Counted from the stretch's first letter, positions 1 through 6,590 are shown. The stretch is 8,544 nucleotides of DNA from an uncultured Pseudomonadota bacterium (GCA_903931355.1 CAIZCB010000511.1:1-8544); one strand, 5' to 3'. The notes: a model not told the origin generated them from the sequence alone. A program made the numbers and translations.

Positions 1-987
1 ATGCGGCAAGTCAGCTAATTTTTCTTTAAAACTATCGGCTTTATTGACCGGAATTAACAAGCGATGTGGGCCGGTTGGGTCTGTGCTCCAACGGCTAAAG
101 CCTGGATTGAGTTTGAATAAATCGTCGGTGGTGGTTTGCGCCATTTCTGCCGCTTTACCTAGGTCGATTTGTGACTTAATGTCGACTAATTCAAAGTAAG
201 GTTCGTTTGGAAATTTATGTAAATTGACGTTGTATTTTTGCGGATTGGCAAAAATTTTGGCAATTGCCAATAAACGCGGTACATAGGTTGATGTTTCGTT
301 GTTTAAATCTAATGACCAAAAATCAGTCGGCAAGCCGCGATAGTTGTTTTTATCAACTGCGTTTTTGATGTTGCCTTTGCCAGCATTGTAAGAAGCCAGT
401 GCTAACAACCAGTCATTATTAAAACTTTCGCTAAGCTGTTTTAAGAAGGTAGTGGCGGCTTGGGTTGATTCAACCACGTCGCGGCGACCATCATACCAGC
501 TGTTTTGTTTTAAGCCGTAAAGGCGACCTGTCGGTGGGATAAACTGCCAAAGGCCTGATGCTTGGGCGGGTGATTGAGCATCCGGTCTGAAGGCGCTTTC
601 AATCACTGGTAGCAAAGCCATTTCGCCAGGGATTTTTTTAGCTTCAATTTCATTCAGGATGAAATAAAGATAAGGTTCCGCGCGTTGTTGAACGCGAGAC
701 AAATATTCAGGGTTTTTTAAATACCAGTTTATTTCGCGATCAATTCTGGCATTATCGGTTTCAGGCAAAGCATAAAGCGATAACATGCGATCCCAAATCG
801 TGGCATGTTCTTTTATTGCTGGTTTTTCGCTTTTATCATTGTTGCCGCGGGTGAATACCGAAAATTTACTGCTGCCGGTGTCAGAAAGTTGGTCTTTATG
901 AGCGGTTTGGCTACAGCCTGTTACCAATAAAATAGGTAGTAGATAGGACAGATGTCGGACCGATCTTTTAGAAATTGAGCGGGGCAT
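1..987 (-). CDS. mltD: Membrane-bound lytic murein transglycosylase D, lipoprotein (3' end outside window)
   Basis: The 329 residues visible on the minus strand open with a lipoprotein signal peptide: a basic N-terminus, a hydrophobic stretch and the lipobox LVTGC with the acylated cysteine at position 25. The protein should therefore be anchored in a membrane facing the periplasm. The SLT (lysozyme-like) domain follows at about residues 115-245: the catalytic glutamate is E130 in VIESAF, then ASGLWQFIPPTGRLYGL (143-159), YDGRRDV (165-171), LASYNAG (197-203) and YVPRLLA (235-241). This order is typical of family 1D enzymes, which cleave peptidoglycan glycan strands and form 1,6-anhydromuramyl ends. 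Residues 265-329 match the MltD linker region; the LysM repeats usual for the family would lie beyond the window. The reading frame is open to base 1, so the gene is cut by the window and not broken. No strong Shine-Dalgarno is visible; the start was chosen because it gives a proper signal peptide. Confidence 0.95.
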   Translation of the reverse strand, partial: MPRSISKRSVRHLSYLLPILLVTGCSQTAHKDQLSDTGSSKFSVFTRGNNDKSEKPAIKEHATIWDRMLSLYALPETDNARIDREINWYLKNPEYLSRVQQRAEPYLYFILNEIEAKKIPGEMALLPVIESAFRPDAQSPAQASGLWQFIPPTGRLYGLKQNSWYDGRRDVVESTQAATTFLKQLSESFNNDWLLALASYNAGKGNIKNAVDKNNYRGLPTDFWSLDLNNETSTYVPRLLAIAKIFANPQKYNVNLHKFPNEPYFELVDIKSQIDLGKAAEMAQTTTDDLFKLNPGFSRWSTDPTGPHRLLIPVNKADSFKEKLADLPH

Positions 988-1074
988 TGTCTTTACTCGC
1001 TAAAATAAAAAAACTCGATGCTAACATGCCTTAGGCAAAAAACCAAACAATCCCCCTTCTTTTAGGCTCAGTTG
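988..1074. promoter_or_regulatory. Divergent intergenic region between mltD and the methyltransferase gene, with an 11-bp palindrome
   Basis: This 87-bp gap must hold the promoters for both divergent genes. The clearest structure is the palindrome TGCCTTAGGCA at 1027-1037 (five-base arms around one central base), roughly mid-way between the two starts, where a regulator acting on both genes could bind. I could not pick convincing -35/-10 pairs on either strand. An AGG at 1064-1066, eight bases before the ATG at 1075, serves as the ribosome binding site of the rightward gene. The regulatory role of the palindrome is inference. Confidence 0.4.
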
Positions 1075-1794
1075 ATGAAAAGAGAATTCTTATTTGCTTT
1101 GTACCAAACCCCTAGAGGCAAGTTATTGAAAACTATGGAAGCTCAGTATTTGAAGCGTTCCATCACGGTGAGTTGTAAACAGCAGCAACTGCAAATTGGC
1201 GGTCTTGATTGGGAGCCGGATTTTATTGACTGCTCCTTATATAGTAATTATGTGATTGTCGATGGCAAAGGCATGGGTTGTCCCAAAGCTTTAAAAATAA
1301 ATGCCAAAGCCTTTAGTTTGCCAATTCAAACCGAGTCGATGGATTTGGTGATTCTGCCGCATTTATTAGAGTTCGATGCACAACGCTTTCAAACTCTGCG
1401 GGAAGTGAATCGGGTGTTAAAACCCGGTGGTGAGTTGGTGATGCTGAACTTTAATCCGCTTAGTGTTTCGGTGCGCTTGCAGTCGTTATGGGATAGAAAA
1501 TTTGCTGATTCTTGGCATACACACTTTATTAGTAGAACCCGAACTTTGGATTGGTTGAAGTTGATGAACTACGAAGTGTTATCCAGTGCTGAGTTTGGGA
1601 TTGATTCGTTTGATATTACTTATGGCAAATTCAAATTTGGAATGCCGGCGCTGTTTTCGATAGCCTATGGGGTTAAAGCATTAAAACGCCAGTATTCGAT
1701 TATTCCATTAACTCCCGTTAAACCAATGCAAAGCAAAGTCGCCACTGCGAGGGCGATTTTAGAATTAAATAAACATGAGGATCAGCATGGCTGA
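1075..1794 (+). CDS. YafS-like class I SAM-dependent methyltransferase
   Basis: A 239-residue protein resembling the E. coli YafS group of Methyltransf_11-type proteins. The recognisable core is residues 82-130: the post-II segment ending in [13 protein letters not shown], the helix [11 protein letters not shown] (109-119) and the strand [10 protein letters not shown] (121-130), whose NFNPLS is characteristic of the group. The glycine-rich SAM-binding motif I (D/ExGxGxG) is not seen; the region around [14 protein letters not shown] (62-75) stands in its place, so SAM binding is assumed from family membership. The substrate is unknown. The ATG at 1075 was chosen over the TTG directly before it because the AGG at 1064-1066 is well spaced for it. 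The context (mltD diverging on the left, rnhA on the right) recalls E. coli, where yafS lies near mltD and rnhA, with gloB between; here gloB is absent. It overlaps rnhA by 8 bases, implying one transcript. Confidence 0.8.
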   Translation: MKREFLFALYQTPRGKLLKTMEAQYLKRSITVSCKQQQLQIGGLDWEPDFIDCSLYSNYVIVDGKGMGCPKALKINAKAFSLPIQTESMDLVILPHLLEFDAQRFQTLREVNRVLKPGGELVMLNFNPLSVSVRLQSLWDRKFADSWHTHFISRTRTLDWLKLMNYEVLSSAEFGIDSFDITYGKFKFGMPALFSIAYGVKALKRQYSIIPLTPVKPMQSKVATARAILELNKHEDQHG

Positions 1795-2227
1795 AAAAGT
1801 AGTGATTTATACCGATGGCGCTTGTAAAGGTAATCCTGGGCCTGGCGGTTGGGGTGTGTATCTGCGTTATAAGGAACATCAAAAGGAAATGTGCGGTGGC
1901 GAATTGGAAACCACTAACAACCGCATGGAGTTAATGGCGGCAATCCAAGCCTTAGAAGTGTTAAAACAATCATGCGAGATTGTGCTGCATATTGATTCTA
2001 AATATGTGTTGCAAGGTATTACCGAATGGATGGATAACTGGAAAGCTCGTGGCTGGAAAACCGCAGCGAAGCAGCCAGTGAAAAATGAAGATTTATGGCG
2101 ACGTTTGGATGCTGCAATTCAAAGACATCAGATTGAGTGGATTTGGGTTAAAGGTCATGCCGGTGATTTGGGTAACGAACGTGCTGATAGCTTGGCCAAT
2201 CAAGGTGTAGCGGAGTTGCGTCAATAA
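1787..2227 (+). CDS. rnhA: Ribonuclease HI
   Basis: A 146-residue RNase HI, which cuts the RNA strand of RNA-DNA hybrids in the cytoplasm (R-loops, replication primers). The catalytic residues fall at the same numbers as in E. coli RNase HI: D10 in [17 protein letters not shown]48 in TTNNRMEL, D70 in HIDSKYV, H124 in WVKGHAG and D134 in NERADSLA. The basic protrusion involved in hybrid binding ([20 protein letters not shown], 81-100) is present. The protein is slightly shorter than the 155-residue E. coli enzyme because of a shorter C-terminal tail. The ATG at 1787 is preferred to the in-frame ATG at 1775: it gives exact E. coli numbering, and the GAGG at 1777-1780 lies six bases upstream. 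The start overlaps the end of the methyltransferase gene by 8 bases, so translational coupling is likely. Confidence 0.97.
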   Translation: MAEKVVIYTDGACKGNPGPGGWGVYLRYKEHQKEMCGGELETTNNRMELMAAIQALEVLKQSCEIVLHIDSKYVLQGITEWMDNWKARGWKTAAKQPVKNEDLWRRLDAAIQRHQIEWIWVKGHAGDLGNERADSLANQGVAELRQ

Positions 2228-2230
2228 ATT

Positions 2231-2479
2231 ATGAATTGGTCGGTTTACATGATTCTCTGCAGCGATAACAGTTTGTACACGGGGATTACTACTGATGTTG
2301 AGCGACGCTTTCAGCAGCACGCCAACCAAAAAGGTGCCAAATATTTTCGTAGCTGTCAGCCGCTTGAATTAGTGTTTGTCGAAAATGGCCACAATCGCAG
2401 CACCGCTTCTCAGCGAGAAGCGCAAATAAAAGCTATGAAACGCGACGAAAAACTGCAAATGATAAAAAACTCAAGTTAA
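2231..2479 (+). CDS. GIY-YIG superfamily protein, YhbQ/UPF0213 type
   Basis: An 82-residue protein that is essentially one GIY-YIG domain. The GIY half is VYMILCSDNSLYTGIT (5-20), in which VYM and YTGI replace GIY and YIG; then come the conserved arginines of DVERRFQQH (22-30) and KGAKYFRS (34-41). The downstream glutamate expected as metal ligand is in QREAQIKAMKR (61-71). This pattern and length match the YhbQ/UPF0213 family, small stand-alone proteins whose role in DNA metabolism is not well settled. It starts three bases after the rnhA stop codon without a well-placed ribosome binding site (a GGAG lies about 15 bases upstream), so translation probably depends on ribosomes finishing rnhA. 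It closes the three-gene run; no clear terminator follows. Confidence 0.9.
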   Translation: MNWSVYMILCSDNSLYTGITTDVERRFQQHANQKGAKYFRSCQPLELVFVENGHNRSTASQREAQIKAMKRDEKLQMIKNSS

Positions 2480-2480
2480 T

Positions 2481-2499
2481 GAGAATGATTTGCATTGAC
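2481..2499 (+). promoter_or_regulatory. Fur-box-like sequence upstream of the beta-barrel gene
   Basis: The 19 bases GAGAATGATTTGCATTGAC match the classical Fur consensus GATAATGATAATCATTATC at 13 of 19 positions, counted by eye. They overlap the proposed -35 element of the downstream promoter (2490-2495), where bound repressor would block RNA polymerase. Iron control is inference. The neighbouring SUF operon is commonly iron-responsive, which fits but does not prove it. Confidence 0.4.
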
Positions 2500-2519
2500 T
2501 GGTTTGCTTGATTTATACT
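2490..2519 (+). promoter_or_regulatory. Sigma70-type promoter of the beta-barrel gene
   Basis: A -10 hexamer TATACT (2514-2519, five of six matches) is preceded at 18 bp by TTGCAT (2490-2495, three of six). A TTGACT at 2495-2500 is a better hexamer but would leave only 13 bp spacing. Transcription would start near 2526, giving a leader of about 23 bases before the ATG at 2549. The position directly behind the GIY-YIG stop shows that this gene can be transcribed apart from the rnhA group. Confidence 0.5.
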
Positions 2520-2548
2520 TCGCCCCGATTTTTTTAAAAAGCGTCGTT

Positions 2549-3349
2549 ATGAGTCAATCCATCACAAAACTAATTAAACCGTGTTTATTCGCCATCTTGC
2601 TGGCATTGCAAGCCGTCAACGCTAATGCTTATGACGAGATTCAAGTCTATGACATGAGTATCAACCAGCCTGGTCAATTAGCCTTAGAAATGCACAGCAA
2701 CTATGTCATTAATGGTCGCAAGCAAGCCGCTTACGAAGGTGAGCTGCCGCCTGATGGCATGTTGGCTTTCACCGGTGAGTTTTCTTACGGCTTAACTCGC
2801 TATATTGAATTGGGTTTATATCTGCCGATGAGCATCAACCCCTCAACTGGCGGTAGTTATGCGGATTACGCTAAAGGCCGTATCAAGTTTATGCAGGCGG
2901 ATAATCCAGAGTTTTTCTATGGCTTGAATATCGAAGTTGGCTTGGTGCCTAAGCGTTACTCACAACAGCCTGTTGGCATGGAAATTCGCCCGATCATTGG
3001 CCATTACAGTGGTGATTGGTTAATTTCGTTAAATCCCAATATGGAGCTAGATATAACCGGTCGCAGTCAAATGCCGGTTTTATCACCGGGTTTAAAAGTC
3101 ACTCATCAAGTGATGGACAATGTGCATTTTGGTGTCGAACATTACGCCGACTTTGGTGACCTTAACCGCTTTTCACCTGGCCGCGAACAAGGTCACACCA
3201 CTTATCTAGTCACTGATGTGTCTGTCGATAACTATCGCTTTCACGTCGGGGTAGGGCATGGCTGGACGCAATCATCCGATGCTTGGATGCTGAAATTTAT
3301 TCTCGGCGGCATTCCTTTTGGCGAGTTGATTAATCCCAATCGTTGGTAA
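2549..3349 (+). CDS. Secreted protein of unknown function, probable outer-membrane beta-barrel
   Basis: A 266-residue protein with a clear Sec signal peptide: basic ITKLIKP, hydrophobic CLFAILLALQAV and a cleavage site after NANA (A27). The ATG at 2549 was chosen because an upstream in-frame TTG at 2495 would place the promoter inside the gene and bury the signal peptide. The mature part starts YDEIQVYDMSINQPGQLALE and is rich in alternating polar/hydrophobic stretches with aromatic ends, such as FSYGLTRYIELGLYLPM, GDWLISLNPNMELDITG, VHFGVEHYADFGD and YRFHVGVGHGW. It ends in an aromatic tryptophan. These features suit transmembrane beta-strands of an outer-membrane barrel of 8-12 strands. I do not recognise a named family or substrate. 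A Fur-like site at its promoter hints at a role linked to iron or metals, but this is inference only. It is followed by a hairpin. Confidence 0.75.
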   Translation: MSQSITKLIKPCLFAILLALQAVNANAYDEIQVYDMSINQPGQLALEMHSNYVINGRKQAAYEGELPPDGMLAFTGEFSYGLTRYIELGLYLPMSINPSTGGSYADYAKGRIKFMQADNPEFFYGLNIEVGLVPKRYSQQPVGMEIRPIIGHYSGDWLISLNPNMELDITGRSQMPVLSPGLKVTHQVMDNVHFGVEHYADFGDLNRFSPGREQGHTTYLVTDVSVDNYRFHVGVGHGWTQSSDAWMLKFILGGIPFGELINPNRW

Positions 3350-3360
3350 AAACCACCTCT

Positions 3361-3384
3361 AAAGCCTAGCCAAAACTAGGCTTT
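3361..3384 (+). terminator. Hairpin after the beta-barrel gene, possible intrinsic terminator
   Basis: A perfect 9-bp stem, AAAGCCTAG (3361-3369) paired with CTAGGCTTT (3376-3384), encloses the loop CCAAAA. It begins 11 bases after the stop codon and precedes the suf promoter, the expected place for a terminator. The T run on the 3' side is short and part of the stem, so termination efficiency is uncertain. Confidence 0.6.
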
Positions 3385-3397
3385 AAAAACCTAGCTC

Positions 3398-3426
3398 TTT
3401 ACTCGGTAATTAAATGGTACTAAAAT
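3398..3426 (+). promoter_or_regulatory. Sigma70-type promoter of the suf operon
   Basis: TTTACT (3398-3403, four of six) and TAAAAT (3421-3426, five of six) are separated by the ideal 17 bp. Transcription would begin near 3433, giving a short leader of about 18 bases that holds the Shine-Dalgarno sequence of sufR. The promoter lies between the arms of a 9-bp inverted repeat, which suggests tight control. Confidence 0.6.
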
Positions 3427-3442
3427 GGTGCTCATTACCGAG
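3402..3442. promoter_or_regulatory. Probable operator: 9-bp inverted repeat flanking the suf promoter, with internal 11-bp tandem repeat
   Basis: CTCGGTAAT (3402-3410) and ATTACCGAG (3434-3442) form a perfect inverted repeat with 23 bp between the arms. Inside lie two tandem 11-bp units, TAAATGGTACT (3411-3421) and AAAATGGTGCT (3422-3432), identical at nine of eleven positions and placing the same bases one helical turn apart. The left arm overlaps the -35 element and the right arm covers the start site and part of the ribosome binding site. Since the left arm would not be transcribed, this is a DNA site and not an RNA hairpin. The obvious candidate binder is the Rrf2 protein encoded next, acting on its own promoter; this is inference. 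Confidence 0.55.
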
Positions 3443-3450
3443 GGGAGTTG

Positions 3451-3900
3451 ATGTTAAAACTGAGCAAATTAACCGATTATGCAACCGTAATCTTGAGCCA
3501 CATGGCGAAAGATAACGACCGCTTGCATGGCGCTTTGGAAATCGCCGAAGCCACCGGTATTGCTCAGCCTACCGCCAGCAAAATCCTAAAAATTCTGGTT
3601 AAAGCCCAAGTCTTGGCTTCAACACGCGGTGCCAAAGGCGGCTACAGCTTAGCGAAAGCCCCCGATAGAATCACCGTCGCCAGCGTCATCAGTGCCTTAG
3701 AAGGCCCGATTGCCCTCACCGAATGCAGCGTTTCACACAAAGGTTGCGAACAAGCCAGCGGTTGCCGTATCCAAGGCAACTGGCATGTTATCAATCAACG
3801 CGTTTCGCAAGCCCTCGAATCCGTCACCTTGGCTGATATGATTTTGCCCAGCAAACCGCCGCACGAAATCACCATTCCCGTCAGTCGTTTATACCGTTAA
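3451..3900 (+). CDS. sufR: Rrf2/IscR-family Fe-S cluster-binding regulator of the SUF operon
   Basis: A 149-residue Rrf2 transcription factor matching the gammaproteobacterial SUF-system regulator type. Residues 1-65 form the winged helix-turn-helix: MLKLSKLTDYATVILSHMA, recognition region GIAQPTASKILKILVKAQVL (36-55) and the wing TRGAKGGYSLA (58-68). Three cysteines, C92, C99 and C105, correspond to the Fe-S ligands C92, C98 and C104 of E. coli IscR; H112 might be the fourth ligand. The protein is thus expected to sense Fe-S supply and adjust transcription of the operon it heads. The ATG at 3451 is preferred to the adjacent TTG at 3448 because GAGG at 3440-3443 is seven bases upstream of it. 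It is followed 12 bases later by sufB. The symbol is by position and family; this protein is not the cyanobacterial SufR type. Confidence 0.9.
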   Translation: MLKLSKLTDYATVILSHMAKDNDRLHGALEIAEATGIAQPTASKILKILVKAQVLASTRGAKGGYSLAKAPDRITVASVISALEGPIALTECSVSHKGCEQASGCRIQGNWHVINQRVSQALESVTLADMILPSKPPHEITIPVSRLYR

Positions 3901-3912
3901 TCGTTTAGGCCT

Positions 3913-5361
3913 ATGTCAAACAGCGCACAAGAAATCGAAAATCTCATCAGCCAAGAATACAAACAAGGCTTTGTCACCGAACTGGAAGTAGACACCTTTC
4001 CACCCGGTTTGGATGAAGACGTGATTCGTCGCTTATCTAAAGTCAAAAACGAGCCAGAATTCATGCTCGAATACCGCCTAAAAGCCTTTCGTCATTGGCA
4101 AACCATGCCATCGCCAGATTGGGCGCAGCTCAATATCGAGCCGATTGACTACCAAGCAATTAGCTACTATTCCGCGCCAAAATCGAAAAAAGACGGCCCA
4201 AAAAGCCTTGATGAAGTCGATCCCGAATTATTGGATACCTACAAAAAACTCGGTATTCCTTTAGATGAACAAGAACGCCTCGCCGGTATCGCCGTCGATG
4301 CGGTATTCGACAGCGTATCGGTCGCCACCACCTTTAAAGGCAAACTCAAAGATGCAGGGGTGATTTTCTGCCCGATGTCAGAAGCGCTTAACGAATACCC
4401 CGAATTGGTTAAACAATACCTAGGTTCGGTAGTGCCGGTCGGTGATAACTTTTTCGCCGCACTTAATTCAGCGGTATTTACCGACGGCTCATTCGTCTAC
4501 ATCCCCAAAGGTGTGCGCTGCCCGATGGAATTATCCACCTACTTCCGCATCAACGCCGCCAACACTGGCCAGTTTGAACGTACCCTGATTATTGCCGACG
4601 AAGGCTCGCACGTTTCCTATTTAGAAGGCTGCACCGCGCCAATGCGTGACGAAAACCAGCTTCATGCCGCAGTGGTCGAATTAGTGGCTTTAGACAACGC
4701 CACCATTAAATACTCCACCGTGCAAAACTGGTACCCCGGTGACAAAGACGGCGTCGGTGGGATTTACAACTTCGTCACCAAACGTGCCGAATGTCGCGGT
4801 CATAATTCCAAAGTTTCATGGACCCAAGTTGAAACCGGCTCGGCGATTACTTGGAAATATCCAAGTTGCGTGTTGTTAGGCGATAACTCCATCGGCGAGT
4901 TCTATTCCGTTGCCCTAACCAACAATCTGCAACAAGCCGACACCGGCACCAAAATGATCCACATCGGCAAAAATACCCGCAGCACCATCGTTTCAAAAGG
5001 TATCTCCGCTGGTCGCGCCCAAAACACCTACCGCGGTTTGGTCAAAGTCGCCAAATCCGCTGAAAACGCTCGCAACCACACCCAATGCGACTCTTTATTA
5101 GTTGGCGACAAATGCGGCGCACATACTTTTCCTTATGTCGAAGTTAAACAACCGTCCGCACAAATCGAACACGAAGCCACCACCTCGAAAATCAGCGAAG
5201 ACCAATTATTCTTCTGCCAACAACGCGGCTTGTCTGCTGAAGATGCGGTATCAATGATTGTGAATGGCTTTTGTAAGGAAGTATTTAAAGAGTTGCCGAT
5301 GGAGTTCGCGGTAGAAGCGCAGGCATTGTTGGGGATTAGTTTGGAAGGGTCGGTTGGGTAA
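3913..5361 (+). CDS. sufB: SufB, Fe-S cluster assembly scaffold of the SufBCD complex
   Basis: A full-length 482-residue SufB (E. coli: 495). SufB with SufC2 and SufD forms the cytoplasmic scaffold on which clusters are built from SufS-derived sulfur. The N-terminal helical part (about 1-130) leads into the SufBD beta-helix core. Conserved signposts include [19 protein letters not shown] (196-214), YLEGCTAP (236-243, with the conserved cysteine C240), QNWYPGD (271-277), [18 protein letters not shown] (391-408) and [16 protein letters not shown] (419-434). C392 corresponds to the essential C405 of E. coli, and H420/E421 to H433/E434 near the SufD interface. Only a weak ribosome binding site (TAGG three bases before the ATG) is visible, so coupling with sufR 12 bases upstream is likely. 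Normally sufC follows directly; here an AT-rich insert of about 1.36 kb intervenes. Confidence 0.97.
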   Translation: MSNSAQEIENLISQEYKQGFVTELEVDTFPPGLDEDVIRRLSKVKNEPEFMLEYRLKAFRHWQTMPSPDWAQLNIEPIDYQAISYYSAPKSKKDGPKSLDEVDPELLDTYKKLGIPLDEQERLAGIAVDAVFDSVSVATTFKGKLKDAGVIFCPMSEALNEYPELVKQYLGSVVPVGDNFFAALNSAVFTDGSFVYIPKGVRCPMELSTYFRINAANTGQFERTLIIADEGSHVSYLEGCTAPMRDENQLHAAVVELVALDNATIKYSTVQNWYPGDKDGVGGIYNFVTKRAECRGHNSKVSWTQVETGSAITWKYPSCVLLGDNSIGEFYSVALTNNLQQADTGTKMIHIGKNTRSTIVSKGISAGRAQNTYRGLVKVAKSAENARNHTQCDSLLVGDKCGAHTFPYVEVKQPSAQIEHEATTSKISEDQLFFCQQRGLSAEDAVSMIVNGFCKEVFKELPMEFAVEAQALLGISLEGSVG

Positions 5362-5455
5362 GGTTGCGCGCGTCAAGTTAGCGTGATTGATGTGCATTAT
5401 TTGGTTTATCCCATCTTGTATGCTAGGTGATATTTAATAAATAGATTTATAAAAT

Positions 5456-6337
5456 ATGTCTGATTATCCGAATAACAGTAATTCGCTGTTTCATTACACT
5501 AATAATGCTGGCTTGATGGGTATTCTTGAAAGTCAGAATATTTGGGCAACTCATTATAAGTTTTTGAATGACTCAATGGAATTGGCTTTTTGTCAGGCCA
5601 GCTTGATTGATCGAGTGGTTGATGATCTTAAAAACTATTTTAAAAAGTCCTTCTCATTGAGTGAGTATGAGAAATTTGCTGAGATATGCTGCCAAACAAT
5701 AAATTCGAAGTTTTTTGAAGGAGATTGTTATATAGCCTCATTTTGTATAGCCGATAATTCTTATATTAAAAGAAATGGACTTTTAAGCCAGTGGCGAGCT
5801 TATGGGCAAGATGGTGGTTATGCAATTGAATTTGACAAGGATTTGTTGATGGGAAAATTCATGCTCGTAAAAGATGAAATTCCAGTTCTGCCATTGCCTT
5901 CCGAGTGCGTTTATAGTAACTATGCTAAACATTCCAATATTGATGGTTTTAGTAGGTATGCAATGGCGTTAGCAGATAATTTTTTTAAATCTTCTGAACT
6001 GCCATCAGATGACCTAGTTTATCAAGGTCTAGGTGCCTATATACTTTGTGCGGTTACATTTAAGCATCATGCTTTTAAAGAAGAAAAGGAATTTAGATTT
6101 GCTATGTATGTATCTGAAAAAAAGCGAACTGATTTTAAGGATAAAGTAAAGACAAGGAGTGGTGGAATCCCATATATCAAGTTGATTAAGAATACGGATA
6201 ATAAACTGCCGATTAAAAGGATAATTGTTGGTCCTAATAAAGATAAATATTTTCGGGCTGAGAAATTAAGGGATTGGCTTAGAGTTAAAGGTTTTGATAA
6301 CCTTGAAGTGACTGTTTCAGATATTCCTTATCGGTGA
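5456..6337 (+). CDS. DUF2971 family protein of unknown function
   Basis: A 293-residue cytoplasmic protein (no signal peptide or membrane segment). Its motif order is that of DUF2971: SLFHYTNNAGLMGILES (10-26), IWATHYKFLNDSMEL (29-43), ASFCIAD (94-100), LLSQWRAYGQDGGYAIEFD (109-127), FKHHAFKEEKEFRF (202-215) and IIVGPNKDK (256-264). The biochemical activity is not established to my knowledge. The early HYT motif, the central GGYAIEFD and the late EEKEFRF are arranged somewhat like the H-Y-E triad of ADP-ribosyltransferases; this is inference from spacing. The ATG at 5456 has no visible Shine-Dalgarno sequence, and the composition is much more AT-rich than sufB, both consistent with horizontal arrival. 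A solitary accessory gene inside a housekeeping operon would be co-transcribed with suf unless it has its own promoter, which I could not identify. Confidence 0.85.
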   Translation: MSDYPNNSNSLFHYTNNAGLMGILESQNIWATHYKFLNDSMELAFCQASLIDRVVDDLKNYFKKSFSLSEYEKFAEICCQTINSKFFEGDCYIASFCIADNSYIKRNGLLSQWRAYGQDGGYAIEFDKDLLMGKFMLVKDEIPVLPLPSECVYSNYAKHSNIDGFSRYAMALADNFFKSSELPSDDLVYQGLGAYILCAVTFKHHAFKEEKEFRFAMYVSEKKRTDFKDKVKTRSGGIPYIKLIKNTDNKLPIKRIIVGPNKDKYFRAEKLRDWLRVKGFDNLEVTVSDIPYR

Positions 6338-6361
6338 TTTTTAAAAAATGAATCTGTAATT

Positions 6362-6448
6362 TTTTGTTATGCAGGGCGTTAAAAACACTAATGTTGGCGA
6401 GAACCATAAAATTCATTTTCAAGCGCCAGAATACTGCGCGCAACAAAA
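6362..6448. repeat. 87-bp element with nested inverted repeats
   Basis: The ends are inverted copies: TTTTGTT (6362-6368) pairs with AACAAAA (6442-6448), followed inward by GCAG (6371-6374) with CTGC (6434-6437). Deeper arms are TGGCG (6395-6399) with CGCCA (6424-6428) and AAAAT (6408-6412) with ATTTT (6415-6419). The order of arms gives one long imperfect hairpin with bulges, like a small palindromic or miniature mobile repeat. It covers the first part of the downstream small ORF, which weakens the case that those codons are truly coding. Family unknown. Confidence 0.4.
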
Positions 6449-6590
6449 TGTTAAAGTTACTGAAACGTTGTCGAAAGATAACAAAATAAGTAATAAAGAA
6501 CGTAATTTTGGTCAGTTCAAAGGGCAAATAAAAATCGCAGATGATTTCGATGTTGAATTGCCTGATGAATTTTGGTTGGGGAGTAACTGA
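6369..6590 (+). pseudogene. Small ORF with a Phd/YefM-type antitoxin C-terminal tail, probable remnant
   Basis: The 73-residue reading frame has two unlike halves. Residues 45-73 (from 6501), RNFGQFKGQIKIADDFDVEL then PDEFWLGSN, match the typical C-terminal toxin-binding tail of Phd/YefM-family antitoxins (pattern FGxxKGxIxIxDDFDxxLPxE). Residues 1-44 show nothing of the expected N-terminal DNA-binding domain (about 50 residues starting with a short strand and an ALxxLxE/ARxxLxxL-type helix) and coincide largely with the palindromic element at 6362-6448. I therefore read it as a truncated antitoxin gene whose 5' part was replaced. There is no ribosome binding site for the ATG at 6369, and no intact toxin gene follows. 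It could still be expressed as a small protein. Confidence 0.5.

Noticed and set aside
2093..2329. Minus-strand 78-codon ORF across the rnhA/GIY-YIG junction
   Set aside because: It lies opposite two well-supported genes and shows no domain or ribosome binding site; it is a shadow frame.
2495..2548. Upstream TTG start adding 18 residues to the beta-barrel protein
   Set aside because: It would start within the promoter and Fur-like box and displace the signal peptide from the N-terminus.
6343..6365. Terminator after the DUF2971 gene (AAAAAAT ... ATTTTTT)
   Set aside because: The stem is made only of A-T pairs and would be too weak; it is likely a by-product of AT-rich sequence.
6362..6448. 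Integron attC site
   Set aside because: The GTTATGC...GGGCGTT look is reminiscent, but the outer ends read GTT...AAC, the reverse of the RYYYAAC...GTTRRRY core arrangement, and no integrase is present.
6285..6527. Minus-strand 80-codon ORF opposite the DUF2971 end and the antitoxin remnant
   Set aside because: It overlaps the conserved DUF2971 C-terminus and the palindromic element, which opens both strands; no recognisable domain.
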